Assembly: GCA_013215525.1 (NCBI GenBank)
Contig: JABSQY010000110.1
Span: 1 to 5,322 of the forward strand
DNA: 5,322 bases
Reading direction: 5' to 3'
From: Nanoarchaeales archaeon
GTDB taxonomy: Archaea; Nanobdellota; Nanobdellia; Woesearchaeales; UBA583
Of the stretch, positions 5,180 to 5,322 are shown piece after piece. The position numbers were made by a program, and so were the translations under genes. The notes under the pieces are model-generated. The model worked only from the letters and a program-made list of their open reading frames with translations. It was not told where the DNA came from and did not search any database. Numbering within the stretch: position 1 is the first letter of the stretch; the number at the start of each line of letters is the position of its first letter.

Positions 5180-5196
5180 ATTTTCAATTTTTATTT
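5180..5196 (+). terminator. T-rich tract downstream of the VTT gene
   Basis: A run reading ATTTTCAATTTTTATTT starts about 10 bases after the TAA at 5168-5170. Archaeal RNA polymerase commonly terminates at such T-tracts without a stem. No convincing hairpin precedes it, and the local AT content lowers the specificity of the call. Confidence 0.3.
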
Positions 5197-5213
5197 ATAT
5201 AAAAGTTAAATAT

Positions 5214-5228
5214 TAATCTTTAAGATTA
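5214..5228. promoter_or_regulatory. Perfect 7-bp inverted repeat upstream of the right-edge gene
   Basis: TAATCTT (5214-5220) and AAGATTA (5222-5228) are perfect inverted arms around a single T. The repeat lies about 23 bases upstream of the TATA box at 5251-5258. With a 1-base centre it suits a DNA-binding dimer better than an RNA hairpin. Function is inferred only from symmetry and position. Confidence 0.25.
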
Positions 5229-5250
5229 TGGTTTTGAATTGTAACTATAG

Positions 5251-5258
5251 TTTATAAT
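5251..5258 (+). promoter_or_regulatory. TATA box for the right-edge gene
   Basis: TTTATAAT is centred about 25.5 bases upstream of the ATG at 5280, matching the spacing at 3131-3138 almost exactly. It supports both the short partial gene that follows and a leaderless start for it. Confidence 0.5.
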
Positions 5259-5279
5259 ATAATAATACGATATTTTAGC

Positions 5280-5322
5280 ATGAAAAAACTTTTTGGAATT
5301 TTTTGTATTATTACTTTAATGT
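5280..5322 (+). CDS. N-terminus of a probable signal-peptide or membrane protein (partial)
   Basis: An ATG at 5280-5282 opens a frame reading MKKLFGIFCIITLM to the window edge. Two lysines followed by a hydrophobic run are typical of a signal peptide or an N-terminal membrane anchor. The TATA box at 5251-5258 is correctly placed for a leaderless start. With only 14 codons the family cannot be determined. Confidence 0.5.
   Translation, partial: MKKLFGIFCIITLM

Noticed and set aside
1..5322. CRISPR array, rRNA, tRNA, transposase or toxin-antitoxin pair
   Set aside because: There are no regularly spaced repeats, no RNA-gene consensus blocks and no recognisable enzymes of these classes. The paired genes share homology with each other rather than toxin-antitoxin features.

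Overview
The window looks like a stretch of a very AT-rich archaeal chromosome. The main argument is promoter layout. Five start codons (1842-, 1976+, 3109-, 4275-, 5280+) each have a TATA-like box centred about 25-27 bases upstream, with no Shine-Dalgarno motif and no room for a 5' leader. That is the archaeal TBP/TFB pattern with leaderless mRNAs. A single-pass surface protein with seven N-glycosylation sequons and a compact DUF192 protein fit. A small-genome DPANN-type archaeon is my best guess, but nothing here is a taxonomic marker.

Layout. 1-77: the 3' end of a + strand gene, with a hairpin plus T-tract over its stop codon. 203-1842 (- strand): a two-gene tandem array. The upstream copy (976-1842, 288 aa) is intact. 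The downstream copy (203-979) is homologous along its length but has an ATA where the start should be and an in-frame TAA, so it reads as a pseudogene. 1843-1975: a divergent promoter region. 1976-2335 (+): a DUF192 protein. 2345-3109 (-): a 254-aa protein convergent with DUF192 and, by eye, a distant third member of the same unknown family as the tandem pair. 3206-3331 (-): a displaced, 92% identical copy of the 3' end of the next gene. 3331-3477: a non-coding element bounded by imperfect inverted repeats with internal hairpins. 3547-4275 (-): a single-pass membrane protein with a beta-rich, sequon-rich outer domain. 4355-5170 (+): a VTT/DedA-type membrane protein. 5280 to the edge (+): the start of a probable signal-peptide protein.

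The genes do not form a recognisable pathway. The notable content is evolutionary: a locally expanded, unrecognised protein family (intact, decaying and diverged members within about 3 kb), and a gene-tail duplication abutting a structured, possibly mobile, non-coding element. No function can be assigned to the expanded family from sequence alone. No tRNA, rRNA, CRISPR array, transposase or complete insertion sequence was seen.
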